A stretch of 64,000 nucleotides of DNA from Laceyella putida (GTDB lineage: Bacteria; Bacillota; Bacilli; Thermoactinomycetales; Thermoactinomycetaceae): assembly GCF_042665195.1 (NCBI RefSeq), contig NZ_JBHTBW010000003.1, forward strand, positions 18,765 to 82,764. Reading direction: 5' to 3'. The position numbers were made by a program, and so were the translations under genes. This document shows, piece by piece, positions 24,075 through 33,773 of the stretch (the first letter of the stretch is position 1; each line of letters opens with the position of its first letter). Under the pieces are notes generated by a model, which was given only the letters and a program-made list of their open reading frames with translations, searched no databases and was not told the DNA's origin.

Positions 24075-25043
24075 ATGAGCAAAAATAACGATGTGATTTT
24101 ATCCGTAAAAGAACTGAAGAAGCATTTCGATGTGGGACGTGGCCAAATTGTGCAAGCGGTGGATGGAGTCAGCTTTGACATCTACCGGGGCGAGACGTTG
24201 GGACTCGTGGGGGAATCGGGCTGCGGCAAATCGACGATCGGACGGACATTGATCCGATTGTACAATGCAACGGCCGGCAGCATCACGTTTAAAGGTAAAG
24301 ATGTGAGCCAGCTGAAAGGGAAAGAGTTAAAGCAATTCAACCGCGAGATGCAAATGATTTTCCAAGACCCGTATGCTTCGTTAAACCCACGGATGACCGT
24401 GCTTGATATCATCGCCGAAGGCATCGATATCCATGGCTTGGCTACCGGGGAAGAACGCCGCAAGCGGGTAGTGGAACTCTTGGAGACCGTTGGTTTGAAT
24501 GAAGACCATGCTGAACGGTATCCGCATGAATTCAGCGGCGGGCAGCGCCAACGGATCGGGATCGCGCGCGCTTTGGCGGTGGAACCGGACTTCATCATTG
24601 CCGATGAGCCGATCTCCGCGCTGGACGTGTCGATCCAAGCGCAGGTGGTTAACCTGATGCGCCGCCTGCAAAAGGAGAAAGGGTTGACCTATCTCTTCAT
24701 CGCGCACGACCTGTCGATGGTGAAATATATTTCCGACCGCGTCGGTGTGATGTACCTTGGAAATATGGTGGAGTTGGCGGAGAGCGACGAGCTTTATGAT
24801 GAGCCGTTGCATCCTTACACCGAAGCGCTCTTGTCCGCTGTGCCGATTCCTGATCCGAAGACGGCAAAAACGCGGGAGCGCATCATTTTGCAAGGGGATG
24901 TGCCGAGCCCGATCAATCCGCCAAGCGGATGCCGTTTCCGCACCCGTTGTCCCAAAGCGATGGATATCTGCGCGACGGCGGTTCCTGTGTGGAAGGAAGC
25001 GAAACCGAACCACTTTGTCGCTTGCCATTTGTATAATGACTGA
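24075..25043 (+). CDS. oppF: Oligopeptide ABC transporter ATPase OppF
   Basis: A 322 aa ATPase with Walker A GESGCGKS, signature FSGGQRQR, Walker B IIADEPISALD, H-loop AHDLS and the C-terminal CRFRTRCP...CHL extension. It starts 1 base after the oppD stop, so translational coupling is likely. Last gene of the opp operon. Confidence 0.94.
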   Translation: MSKNNDVILSVKELKKHFDVGRGQIVQAVDGVSFDIYRGETLGLVGESGCGKSTIGRTLIRLYNATAGSITFKGKDVSQLKGKELKQFNREMQMIFQDPYASLNPRMTVLDIIAEGIDIHGLATGEERRKRVVELLETVGLNEDHAERYPHEFSGGQRQRIGIARALAVEPDFIIADEPISALDVSIQAQVVNLMRRLQKEKGLTYLFIAHDLSMVKYISDRVGVMYLGNMVELAESDELYDEPLHPYTEALLSAVPIPDPKTAKTRERIILQGDVPSPINPPSGCRFRTRCPKAMDICATAVPVWKEAKPNHFVACHLYND

Positions 25044-25051
25044 TCGCCACA

Positions 25052-25087
25052 CAAGCCCGGGCAGTTTGAATAGCCCGGGCTTGTCTG
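25052..25087 (+). terminator. Hairpin after oppF
   Basis: A perfect 12 bp stem ACAAGCCCGGGC/GCCCGGGCTTGT with a 10-base loop. There is no strong T-run, but the stem is very stable. Confidence 0.7.
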
Positions 25088-25213
25088 TCACTATGACCCT
25101 TGTAGGATCTGCCAGTGCTCGGTTATAAACGCACTATTCGCAAAATAAACATCCAGTAAGGGTTGCTCTGGTGTCCGTTTCTTCAAATGTAAGGGCTTTT
25201 TGTGTAAAATAAG

Positions 25214-25245
25214 GAAAAAAGCCCTCCAGCGAGTAGAGGACTTTT
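25214..25245 (-). terminator. Terminator of yutI
   Basis: On the minus strand AAGTCCTC pairs with GAGGGCTT (one GU pair) and is followed by six Us. Confidence 0.7.
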
Positions 25246-25249
25246 CGTC

Positions 25250-25480
25250 TTAGAGGACTTGTTCCACCTCACGCACTTCCGGAATCTCTTCCATCAGCGC
25301 GCGTTCAATTCCGGCTTTCAACGTAATGGTCGAGCTGGGGCAGCTCCCGCATGCACCGAGCAGGCGAACGCGAACAACTCCCTCATCGGAGACTTCCACT
25401 AATTCCACGTCGCCACCATCGCGCTGAATGTACGGACGCAATTTATCTAATACTTCTTGTACACGCTCTTCTACGTTCAT
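25250..25480 (-). CDS. yutI: NifU-like Fe-S scaffold protein
   Basis: A 76 aa stand-alone NifU C-terminal (Nfu) domain. It has the RDGGDVELVEV block and the cluster motif CGSCPSS (C44, C47), and is expected to carry an Fe-S cluster as dimer for delivery to client enzymes. B. subtilis YutI is the same type and lies in the same neighbourhood. Confidence 0.9.
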   Translation of the reverse strand: MNVEERVQEVLDKLRPYIQRDGGDVELVEVSDEGVVRVRLLGACGSCPSSTITLKAGIERALMEEIPEVREVEQVL

Positions 25481-25704
25481 GGTCGAATTAACCCCTTTCT
25501 CACAAGATGGGTTCTTTTGCAGAACTGGTGATGAGTCACATTCATTGTAGGTTACTTTTCACACAAAATCAATGTTCAAATCGATCCCGCCTTCGTTAGG
25601 CAAATAAATTATTTGATATCCATCTTTTTAGTTGTAATCATTCTTGCTAAGATGAATATGTAGTTCTTCTTTCCTTGAAATTTTGGTTAAAAGGGGTAAA
25701 TCCT

Positions 25705-26634
25705 ATGAAAAAAAAGATCGTTGATGATATAAGAGAGCTGATTGGCCATACACCCATGATCCGGTTGAATCGTCTCTCCCTCCCTGAAGGGGTGAAGCTT
25801 TATGCCAAGCTTGAGTATTTTAATCCTGGGGGAAGCGTCAAGGACCGATTGGGCATTGCCTTGATCGAAGAAGGGGAACGGAGCGGCTTGCTGAAGCCGG
25901 GCGGCACGATCATCGAGCCCACCGCGGGGAATACGGGCATCGGTGTGGCCCTGGCGGCGATAGGTAAAGGGTATCAAGTGATCTTTGTGGTTCCGGAGAA
26001 GTTTTCCGAGGAGAAGCAAGAGCTGATGCGCGCTCTCGGCGCGAAAGTGGTCAACACTCCGACGTCCGATGGCATGATGGGGGCCATGAAAAAAGCGATG
26101 CAAGTGGCTGAGGAGATTCCAAATTCCTATTGCCCGCAGCAATTTACCAATCCGGCTAATCCACGGATTCATTACGAAATGACAGGGCCGGAAATTTGGG
26201 ATCAGATGGACGGCAACATCGATATATTTGTGGCCGGAGCGGGTTCTTCGGGAACTTTCATGGGCGTGGCCCGCTACTTGAAAGAGAAGAATCCGGGCAT
26301 CAAAACGGTGATTGTCGAGCCCGAAGGTTCTATCATCGGGGGAGGCCAAGTGGGCCCACACAAGACAGAAGGCATTGGGATGGAGATGTTTCCCGACTAT
26401 TTCGATTGGAATTTGATCGATGAAGTGGTCACTGTGACAGATGAGGATGCTTTCCGGCTTGTGAAGGAATTGGCCGCGAAAGAAGGATTATTGGTAGGCA
26501 GTTCTTCCGGAGCGGCATGTTACGCAGCATTGGGTTTGGCGGCAGGGTCTCCTGAGGGAACACAGATCGTGACGATCTTCCCGGATAGCAGTGAACGTTA
26601 TCTTAGCAAAAAAATTTACCAAGGCGGTGTATAA
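25705..26634 (+). CDS. mccA: O-acetylserine-dependent cystathionine beta-synthase
   Basis: A 309 aa PLP enzyme of the cysteine synthase fold. The PLP lysine is in GGSVKDRLG, the phosphate loop is TAGNTGIG, and the VPEKFSEEKQELMRALGA stretch is typical of MccA (YrhA) rather than CysK. It makes cystathionine from homocysteine and an activated serine. The start is ATG 25705 after AAAAGGGG. It sits 1 base before mccB; the pair performs reverse transsulfuration of methionine sulfur to cysteine. Confidence 0.88.
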   Translation: MKKKIVDDIRELIGHTPMIRLNRLSLPEGVKLYAKLEYFNPGGSVKDRLGIALIEEGERSGLLKPGGTIIEPTAGNTGIGVALAAIGKGYQVIFVVPEKFSEEKQELMRALGAKVVNTPTSDGMMGAMKKAMQVAEEIPNSYCPQQFTNPANPRIHYEMTGPEIWDQMDGNIDIFVAGAGSSGTFMGVARYLKEKNPGIKTVIVEPEGSIIGGGQVGPHKTEGIGMEMFPDYFDWNLIDEVVTVTDEDAFRLVKELAAKEGLLVGSSSGAACYAALGLAAGSPEGTQIVTIFPDSSERYLSKKIYQGGV

Positions 26635-26635
26635 G

Positions 26636-27769
26636 ATGAAGTTGGATACGAAAATGATTCATGGCGGAGTTTTTGGTGACCCTCACACAGGAGCAGTCAG
26701 TGTGCCGATTTACCAAGTGTCCACGTACAAACAAACAAGGGTGGGAGAACATGCCGGTTATGAGTACTCACGCACGGGCAATCCGACGCGGGCCGCTCTT
26801 GAAACGTTGATCGCAGACCTGGAAAATGGGGCGCGGGGGTTGGCCTTTGCTTCAGGCATGGCTGCGATCTCCACCTTGTTTTCGTACTTTAATGCGGGTG
26901 ATCACCTGATTGTGGGCGACGATGTCTATGGGGGAACTTATCGGGTGACGAGCCGTGTCTTCAACCGGATGGGCATGCAGGTGACCTTTGTCGACACGAG
27001 TGACATCGAAGCGGTGAAAGCGGCAGTGAAAGAGAATACGAGGGCGATCTATATGGAGACCCCCAGCAACCCGCTCTTAAAGGTGAGCGATATTCAGACA
27101 TTGTCCAATATCGCACGGGAGCATGGCCTTTTGCTGATCGTCGATAATACCTTCCTCACCCCCTATTGGCAAAATCCGCTTGATTTGGGGGCTGATGTGG
27201 TCATTCACAGCGCCACCAAGTATCTGGGGGGCCACAGTGATGTGGTTGCCGGATTAATTGTCACCAAAGATGCGCAGTTAGGGGAAGAGTTGCATTTCTT
27301 GCAAAACTCCATTGGCGGGGTACTTGGGCCGCAGGATTCGTGGTTGTTGATGAGGGGGATTCGAACCCTTGGCTTGCGGATGAAACAGCACGAGCGGAAC
27401 GCCCACATGTTGGCTGAGTGGTTAAGCCGGCATGAGCGGGTGCAAAAGGTGTACTATCCCGGTTTGCCCGAGCATCCGGGACATGAGTTGGCTGCCCGGC
27501 AAGCGCGCGGTTTTGGCGGGATTATCTCCTTTGATGTGGGCAGTGGGCAACTGGCGGATCAAGTTCTGGAGAAAACGCGTTACTTTGTCTTGGCCGAAAG
27601 CTTGGGAGCGATTGAAAGCCTGATTTCAGTGCCTGCCCGGATGACCCATGCCTCGATTCCACCGGAGCGGCGGCGCGAGCTGGGGATTACCGACGGACTG
27701 ATTCGCATCTCCGTAGGGGTGGAAGATGGAGAAGATTTATTGTTAGACTTAGAGCAGGCTTTAAGCTAA
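26636..27769 (+). CDS. mccB: Cystathionine gamma-lyase / homocysteine gamma-lyase
   Basis: A 377 aa Cys/Met-metabolism PLP enzyme with TKMIHGG, YEYSRTGNPTR, SGMAAIST and the PLP lysine in HSATKYLGGHSDV. It cleaves cystathionine to cysteine, 2-oxobutyrate and ammonia after MccA. The ATG at 26636 lies 1 base after the mccA stop. Cystathionine gamma-synthase is a possible alternative by family, but the mccA partner favours the lyase direction. Confidence 0.9.
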   Translation: MKLDTKMIHGGVFGDPHTGAVSVPIYQVSTYKQTRVGEHAGYEYSRTGNPTRAALETLIADLENGARGLAFASGMAAISTLFSYFNAGDHLIVGDDVYGGTYRVTSRVFNRMGMQVTFVDTSDIEAVKAAVKENTRAIYMETPSNPLLKVSDIQTLSNIAREHGLLLIVDNTFLTPYWQNPLDLGADVVIHSATKYLGGHSDVVAGLIVTKDAQLGEELHFLQNSIGGVLGPQDSWLLMRGIRTLGLRMKQHERNAHMLAEWLSRHERVQKVYYPGLPEHPGHELAARQARGFGGIISFDVGSGQLADQVLEKTRYFVLAESLGAIESLISVPARMTHASIPPERRRELGITDGLIRISVGVEDGEDLLLDLEQALS

Positions 27770-27795
27770 TCCCCATTGGAAAGAGGAAAACACCA

Positions 27796-28113
27796 ATGAA
27801 AAAGGTAACCGTATTTGTATATGGAGCGGAGCAAGTTTGTCCAAGTTGCGTTAGCCTGCCTTCCTCTAAAGAAACGGCATCTTGGTTGGAAGCGGCTTTA
27901 AAAAGGAAATACGGTGAACAAGTGGATGTTTGTTATGTGGATATTCATCAGCCGGTCGGTGAGGCTGAGGCGGCGTTTGCCAAACGGGTGATTGAAGAAG
28001 ATTTATGGTATCCGGTGGTCGTCATCGAAGGGGAGGTCGTGGCGGAAGGAAATCCAAAATTGAAGGTGATCAGCCAATTGTTGGAAAATATGGGGGCTGT
28101 TCAAAAAGTTTGA
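27796..28113 (+). CDS. yuzD: YuzD family protein (DUF1462)
   Basis: A 105 aa thioredoxin-like-fold protein with the CPSC pair (C15, C18) followed by VSLPSSKETASWLEAAL, plus PVVVIEGEVVAEGNPKLK. These blocks define the YuzD family; in B. subtilis yuzD lies close to yutI. Function unknown; a redox or Fe-S link is suggested only by the neighbourhood. GAGGAA precedes the ATG, and a strong terminator follows. Confidence 0.85.
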   Translation: MKKVTVFVYGAEQVCPSCVSLPSSKETASWLEAALKRKYGEQVDVCYVDIHQPVGEAEAAFAKRVIEEDLWYPVVVIEGEVVAEGNPKLKVISQLLENMGAVQKV

Positions 28114-28127
28114 TGACATGATATGGG

Positions 28128-28158
28128 AAAAGTTCTGGCAGAACGCCAGAACTTTTTT
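28128..28158 (+). terminator. Terminator after yuzD
   Basis: Perfect stem AAAAGTTCTGGC/GCCAGAACTTTT with a run of Ts. Confidence 0.9.
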
Positions 28159-28397
28159 TGTGGAAAGGGCACCGATCATAGAGTGATTCATATTCATTGG
28201 TAAATATTGTGCGAATCAAAATATTTCCTTGCTCCGAATAAAGAAATGAAGGGAAGAAATGGACATGTTACCCTATGTTTGTAGGAGTTTCATGATGTAG
28301 ACAAATTTTAGCTATAGCAACTCTATTAGATTTCTTTATTATAAAAGATGTTGTGGTGTAGAATGATTTATTAACTATCGAATAGGAGATGAGAAGC

Positions 28398-29645
28398 ATG
28401 TGGCTCATCCCCATTTTTATGGGTATTCTATTATTTTTGGGAATTTGGGAAAAACGAAGACACCAAAAAAATATTGATTCGATACCGCTTCGGATTAATA
28501 TTAATGGGATTCGTGGCAAATCGACAGTCACTCGCCTGATTACGGGCGTGATGGTAGAGGCCGGTTATCGTGCGATTGGCAAAACGACAGGAACGGCGGC
28601 GCGAATGATATATTGGAACCGTGAAGAGGAGAAGCCAATCAAAAGACGATTGGAAGGACCCAATATTCGCGAACAAAAAGTTGTCGTCGCTGAAACGGCG
28701 AAGCTTGGCGCCAACTGCCTGGTGAGTGAATGCATGGCGGTTAATCCCGACTACCAGATCATTTTCCAAGAACAGATGCTGCAAGCCAATGTCGGGGTGA
28801 TCGTAAATGTCTTGGAAGACCATATGGATGTGATGGGGCCCACTCTGCGTGAAGTGGCGGATGCGTTTACGGCCACCATCCCATACAACGGCCATTTGAT
28901 TGTATCGGATGGACCCTACGTTTCCTTCTTCAAGCGTGTGGCAAGGCAGCGGAAGACACAAGTGCATGTGGCGGATAACTCGCGGATCTCGGAAAAGTTT
29001 TTGCGCCAGTTTGATTACATGGTCTTTCCTGAGAATGCGGCGTTGGCCTTGGCTGTCGCGGAAGCGCTCGGGATTGATGAGGAAACCGCTTTTCGCGGCA
29101 TGTTAAACGCCCATCCCGATCCGGGTGCCATGCGGATTTTGCCTTTGGATACCAGTGACGAGCCCTCTTATTTTGTCAATGGTTTCGCGGCGAATGATGC
29201 GGCTTCCACCCTGAATATCTGGGAACGGGTTAAAATGCTGGGCTACCCCACACAAGATCCAATTGTAGTGATGAACTGCCGCCCGGACCGGGTAGACCGG
29301 ACGGAGCAATTTGCCAGAGACGTATTGCCGCATATGCAAATCGATACGCTAGTGGTGATTGGGCAAACGACCCAACCGATCGTGGACGCTTTCAAAGCGG
29401 GCAGCATTCGGTGCAATGAGTTGTTGGATTTGGAAGATCAACCGACAGAGGCCATTTTTGCGGCCATTGAGCCAAAGCTACATAACCGGATGGTTTATGG
29501 GGTTGGCAACATCCATGGTTCCGCCGAGCCGCTTTGCGAGATCTTTGAGCGCATGAATCGCCGGGTGAAAGAAGAACGGATGCGGGCGTACAAGAAACAA
29601 GAGACCCAGGAGAAAAAGGTCAAAGTAGCGCAAATTGTCAGCTAG
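28398..29645 (+). CDS. pgsB: Poly-gamma-glutamate synthase PgsB/CapB
   Basis: A 415 aa ATP-dependent amide ligase. An N-terminal hydrophobic helix (1-17) anchors it in the membrane. The P-loop is GIRGKSTVTR (K41), with VVAETAKLG and VLEDHMDVMG in the Mur-ligase-like core. It polymerises glutamate with PgsC, and PgsA exports the product. The start is ATG 28398; the ATG at 28389 is only one base from the GGAG site. First gene of the pgs operon. The stop is 13 bases before the pgsC start, with AGGAGGA between. Confidence 0.95.
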   Translation: MWLIPIFMGILLFLGIWEKRRHQKNIDSIPLRININGIRGKSTVTRLITGVMVEAGYRAIGKTTGTAARMIYWNREEEKPIKRRLEGPNIREQKVVVAETAKLGANCLVSECMAVNPDYQIIFQEQMLQANVGVIVNVLEDHMDVMGPTLREVADAFTATIPYNGHLIVSDGPYVSFFKRVARQRKTQVHVADNSRISEKFLRQFDYMVFPENAALALAVAEALGIDEETAFRGMLNAHPDPGAMRILPLDTSDEPSYFVNGFAANDAASTLNIWERVKMLGYPTQDPIVVMNCRPDRVDRTEQFARDVLPHMQIDTLVVIGQTTQPIVDAFKAGSIRCNELLDLEDQPTEAIFAAIEPKLHNRMVYGVGNIHGSAEPLCEIFERMNRRVKEERMRAYKKQETQEKKVKVAQIVS

Positions 29646-29658
29646 GAGGAAGATTTCG

Positions 29659-30120
29659 TTGTTCGGTTCAGACTTATACATTTCCTTAATCATCGGAGTT
29701 GTTCTCAGTCTGCTTTACGCAGAGAAGGTGGGCGTTGTGCCCGCGGGTTTGATCGTTCCGGGCTATATGGGCCTCGTTTTTGATCAGCCGGTATTTGTGG
29801 GTTCGGTGTTATTGATCAGCTTTTTGACTTATCTGATTGTGACGAAAGTGATTGCGCGGTTCACCATTTTGTATGGCCGCCGAAAGTTTGCGGCGATGTT
29901 GATGGTGGGGATTGGATTGAAACTCATCTTTGATTTTTTCGCGCCGATGACGTTTCCTTATCTGCCTTTTGAAATGCAGGAGTTTCGCGGGATCGGGGTC
30001 ATTGTTCCCGGATTGATCGCGAATACGATCCAAAGGCAAGGCCTGGTTCCTACGGTAGGCAGCACATTGCTCCTCAGTGGCTGTACTTTCCTGATCATGT
30101 TTGTTTATCATTTGTTCTAG
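29659..30120 (+). CDS. pgsC: Poly-gamma-glutamate synthesis protein PgsC/CapC
   Basis: A 153 aa membrane protein with about five helices and the family blocks LYAEKVGVVPAGLIVPGYMG and RGIGVIVPGLIANTIQRQG. Partner of PgsB in the polymerase. The start is TTG, 8 bases after AGGAGGA. Length matches the family (about 149). Confidence 0.95.
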   Translation: MFGSDLYISLIIGVVLSLLYAEKVGVVPAGLIVPGYMGLVFDQPVFVGSVLLISFLTYLIVTKVIARFTILYGRRKFAAMLMVGIGLKLIFDFFAPMTFPYLPFEMQEFRGIGVIVPGLIANTIQRQGLVPTVGSTLLLSGCTFLIMFVYHLF

Positions 30121-30132
30121 GAAGTGAAAGCA

Positions 30133-31305
30133 ATGTTGACCTGGAGGCAAGAATTACAACGATATATAAAGAAACAAAAGAAAAAAGCCACGCTTCATAC
30201 GGCGATAGCGACAGTGGCCACAGCGGTTCTGGTATTTACGCTGAATGCGGTGGACCGTGCCCAAGCTGTAACGGTGGACAAGGATCCGAACAGTGCGTTG
30301 ACCGTGACCCTCGTCGGCGATATGATGTTTGGCCGGAATATCCAAGATGTGATCGTCCCGCGGTTTGGTTATGAGTATCTCTTTAATTATGTGGAGCCAT
30401 ATTTTGCGGCATCCGATTATGTGACAGGGAACTTCGAAAATCCGGTCACGAACCGCGAAGGTTATCCTGAGGCAGACAAATTCATTCACTTGAGCACGCA
30501 ACCGGAAGCGGTCAAAGCGTTAAAAAAAATTGGGTTTTCATCAGTAAACTTAGCGAATAACCATATGAAAGACTTCGGAAAACAAGGGTTGTTGGATACC
30601 CTGAGGGCATTTGACGGCCAAAATGTGGATACGGTGGGCGCAGGGCGTGACTTGAAAGAAGCGACGCGCATCTCGTATGAAACCGTTCATGGCATAAGAG
30701 TGGCCGTGCTCGGTTTTTCTGATGTGATGCCGAAGGATTTCCGCGCGCGCAAAGACAAATCAGGGATTGCACCGGCTGACCCGGATGTCTTTTTCCCGCT
30801 GGTAGCGAAGGCGAAAAGCAATGCGGATCTTGTGTTGGTTCATATGCACTGGGGATTGGAGTACGACAGCGGTTACCATCCGCGCCAACAAGATTTGGCC
30901 CATGCGCTGGTCGATGCCGGAGCCGATGTGGTGATAGGCCATCATCCCCACGTTTTGGAGCCGGTTGAAGTTTATAAAAATGGTGTGATCTTGTATAGTC
31001 TCGGCAACTTTGTGTTTGACCAAGGGTGGTCCCGCACGAGGGAAAGTGTATTGGTCCAATACAAAATTCTGAAGGGCGGCAAGGAAGCCAAGTTGGAACT
31101 CCATCCGATGATGATTCGCGAAGGCCAGCCCCGTCCGCTGGAAGGTTGGACGGATGCATATCGGCGTGAAAAAATCTTCAACCAACTGACTGAAGAAATG
31201 ATGTACAGTGAAAAATGGAAGCAGACTTGGACCCGTGAAGGGAATCATTTATCCCGAACGATCCCGCTGACCAGTGCGGGCAAAAAGCAAGGAACGGTTG
31301 AGTAG
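30133..31305 (+). CDS. pgsA: Poly-gamma-glutamate synthesis/export protein PgsA/CapA
   Basis: A 390 aa protein with a cytosolic basic tail, one membrane helix (about 22-40) and an external metallophosphoesterase-like CapA domain: VGDMMFGRN, NLANNHMKD, VHMHWG, GHHPHVL, YSLGNFVFD. It is needed for transport and assembly of the polymer. The start is ATG 30133, with AGGAAG 9 bases upstream. Confidence 0.94.
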   Translation: MLTWRQELQRYIKKQKKKATLHTAIATVATAVLVFTLNAVDRAQAVTVDKDPNSALTVTLVGDMMFGRNIQDVIVPRFGYEYLFNYVEPYFAASDYVTGNFENPVTNREGYPEADKFIHLSTQPEAVKALKKIGFSSVNLANNHMKDFGKQGLLDTLRAFDGQNVDTVGAGRDLKEATRISYETVHGIRVAVLGFSDVMPKDFRARKDKSGIAPADPDVFFPLVAKAKSNADLVLVHMHWGLEYDSGYHPRQQDLAHALVDAGADVVIGHHPHVLEPVEVYKNGVILYSLGNFVFDQGWSRTRESVLVQYKILKGGKEAKLELHPMMIREGQPRPLEGWTDAYRREKIFNQLTEEMMYSEKWKQTWTREGNHLSRTIPLTSAGKKQGTVE

Positions 31306-31369
31306 TGGGCCAGTCAGCTTCCATCTCGCCCGGAATGGGCGGAATCAATAGAGGGGAAGGGAAAGAAAC

Positions 31370-33007
31370 GTGAGTAACAAAACGATGCATATCCTTCTTT
31401 CCATCCTTGTTGTGGTAGGAATGATATTCGCTTTTTCATATAAGGAGAACGAGTACGATCCACAGGTGTTTGAAAAAACCATTCGTACCAAGAAGAATTA
31501 CAAGTATGGGGTTGCCGCAGCCCATCCGGAAGCGGTGAACGTGGGCATGAAAGTGCTTGAGCAAGGGGGGAACGCGGTTGATGCCGCGATCGCCGTCGGT
31601 TATGCGCTGGGCGTGGTGGAACCGTTTGGTTCCGGCATCGGCGGGGGTGGCACCATGCTGATTCACCCATACAGCAAAAAGCAGAAGCCCATCGTGATCG
31701 ATTACCGGGAAACGGCTCCATATACCGGGTTAATTCCCGCGAATGGAGTAGGGGTGCCTGGGTTTGTGAAAGGGATGGAATTGGCGCACAAAGAGTATGG
31801 CACGATTCCGCTGAAACAGTTGATTCAACCTTCAGTCGAACTGGCTGAAAAAGGGTTTGAAGTGACGCCGCTGTTAAGCGGGCGTTTGCGGGATGCGCAA
31901 TTTCGCATGAATGCGAAACAGATGCCCCATTTTTACCCGGGCGGCAAACCGATTCAGGCCAAAAAACTGTTGCAGCAAAAACAGTTGGCCACCACGTTAA
32001 AAGCGATTCAAACCAATGGTTCCAATGCTTTTTACAATGGGATCATCGCCAAAGATATTGAAAAAGCTTCGCATGGTGTCAAGATGAGTGACCTAAAACG
32101 TTACCAAGCGACCAAAAAAGAGCCGCTCAAAGTGAAGTATAATGATTTTGAAATGGTGACGACGCCACCGCCAAGCGGAGGGTTGATGTTGGCCGAATCT
32201 CTGTTTATCGCTGACCAAGTAGATGTGGAAAAAACCAAAGACCTGTCCGCTGACTTTATCCATTTGCTGGGGGAAGCGGAAAAGCGCGTGCAAGGTGCCC
32301 GCATCAAGAATATCGGGGACCCCAACTTTGTCAATGTTCCAGTGGAAGATATGTCGACCAAAGATTATACGAAAAAATTGTCCGCTGACATTAGTCGGGA
32401 GCAAATCTCCTTGCAATATAAACAAGTGGTCGACTCTTTGGCGGATAAAGAAGATCATGACAATACGACACATTTTGTGGTTGTCGATAAAAGTGGAATG
32501 ATGGTCTCGGTTACCAATACGTTAAGTAACTTCTTTGGTTCAGGCATTTATGTCGATGGATTCTTCCTCAACAACCAATTGAAAAACTTCAGCATCTTAG
32601 CAGGTTCCCCCAACCGTGCCCAACTCGGCAAAAAACCGATCAGTTATACGGCACCAACGATTTTTTCCAAGAATGACCGACCTGTCCTCGCCATCGGCAG
32701 TGCCGGTGGGAAACGGATCACACCCGTGTTGACAGAAGTGATTTTGCGATTGTTGGAATATGACATGCCGATGCAGACCGCGATCAACCAACCGCGCTTT
32801 ATCGTGGAAGGGAACATCATCTATGTGGAAAAAGCTTTACCACCAGCGGTTCAGGCTGAGTTGAAACGAAAAGGGTATACGATTGTGCTTAAACCGGCCA
32901 GCTTGTTCTACGGTGGTGTGCAGGGCATTCGTGTGAATCGAAGCAAGAACACGATCGAGGGAGGATTTGATAGCCGGCGTGACGGAGCGTTCCGCTTCTC
33001 AGACTAA
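31370..33007 (+). CDS. capD: Gamma-glutamyltransferase, CapD-type
   Basis: A 545 aa Ntn-hydrolase of the gamma-glutamyltranspeptidase family with one N-terminal membrane helix. The autocleavage and nucleophile Thr is in NTTHFVVVD (T366/T367), and the GGNAVDAAIA and GGGTMLI blocks are typical. In Bacillus anthracis CapD links polyglutamate to the wall, while other homologues release or trim it; which applies here cannot be told. The start is GTG after GAGGGGAAGGG. Fourth gene of the pgs operon. Confidence 0.88.
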   Translation: MSNKTMHILLSILVVVGMIFAFSYKENEYDPQVFEKTIRTKKNYKYGVAAAHPEAVNVGMKVLEQGGNAVDAAIAVGYALGVVEPFGSGIGGGGTMLIHPYSKKQKPIVIDYRETAPYTGLIPANGVGVPGFVKGMELAHKEYGTIPLKQLIQPSVELAEKGFEVTPLLSGRLRDAQFRMNAKQMPHFYPGGKPIQAKKLLQQKQLATTLKAIQTNGSNAFYNGIIAKDIEKASHGVKMSDLKRYQATKKEPLKVKYNDFEMVTTPPPSGGLMLAESLFIADQVDVEKTKDLSADFIHLLGEAEKRVQGARIKNIGDPNFVNVPVEDMSTKDYTKKLSADISREQISLQYKQVVDSLADKEDHDNTTHFVVVDKSGMMVSVTNTLSNFFGSGIYVDGFFLNNQLKNFSILAGSPNRAQLGKKPISYTAPTIFSKNDRPVLAIGSAGGKRITPVLTEVILRLLEYDMPMQTAINQPRFIVEGNIIYVEKALPPAVQAELKRKGYTIVLKPASLFYGGVQGIRVNRSKNTIEGGFDSRRDGAFRFSD

Positions 33008-33034
33008 TGGATTTTAGTGGAGGCATAACGAAAG

Positions 33035-33643
33035 ATGAAACGGTTAATCAGCATTCTCACCCCATTTCTTGTGATTGGGCTTATCTTGTATATATTGATC
33101 GATTTTCGGCGGGTCGAGGTGCTAAGTGCGGAAGAGAAACAAGCGATTGATCGATACCGACAAGAGTTGGTCAAGGGAACCTTGCTCAATAAAAGCCAAA
33201 ATGAAGGGATTTTCGTTAGGCAGGATTTTGATCGAATCGCTACATCATTGGAGTTGCTGCATGAGCACTCCCACTATTATGTCTTTGGCCCGGAATGGGG
33301 CACCAAGTTAGCCAATCCTGCGGGTGAATTTAACAAGATAGAAGCCATTCTCAATAAACCCGTTTACAAATCCAACACGAAACACCAAGCGTTTTTTCAA
33401 GCCTTGCAGGGTGATCTTGCGGAAGCGCGCAAACAGATCGGCAAACGGTTGGGGCATGACATCTTGGACGATCTGTCCACATTGGTGTTTACGGATACGA
33501 TAGAGGAAGAACGGCAATGGAGCAATGCGAAAACGATCCAAGTGATGAAAGAGCTCGGTGTGAAATTGATTAAGGAAGATACCGACGCGGGTGTGAAGCC
33601 GGCGGCGCAGACACCTGCCAAAACACAACCGAGCCATCCATAA
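33035..33643 (+). CDS. Membrane-anchored hypothetical protein in pgs operon
   Basis: A 202 aa protein with one N-terminal helix (about 5-23), an outside helical domain and a Thr/Pro/Ala/Gln-rich C-terminal tail (about 185-202). I do not recognise the family. It is 27 bases after capD with GGAGG before the ATG, and the operon terminator follows directly. It is therefore expected to take part in polyglutamate anchoring, release or regulation (inference from position). It does not look like PgsE, which is much shorter. Confidence 0.7.
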   Translation: MKRLISILTPFLVIGLILYILIDFRRVEVLSAEEKQAIDRYRQELVKGTLLNKSQNEGIFVRQDFDRIATSLELLHEHSHYYVFGPEWGTKLANPAGEFNKIEAILNKPVYKSNTKHQAFFQALQGDLAEARKQIGKRLGHDILDDLSTLVFTDTIEEERQWSNAKTIQVMKELGVKLIKEDTDAGVKPAAQTPAKTQPSHP

Positions 33644-33648
33644 GCTTA

Positions 33649-33682
33649 ACCCCCTTACTATTGCGGAGGGGGTTTTTTTTAT
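33649..33682 (+). terminator. Terminator of pgs operon
   Basis: ACCCCCT/AGGGGGT stem and eight Ts. Confidence 0.92.
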
Positions 33683-33773
33683 GTTCGTCCAGATTAAATG
33701 GCTGAGTTGGGAAAATGGATGGACCTGTGTATAATGTCTACATGGGGAAAGTAGATTATTGGAGTGAAGATAG

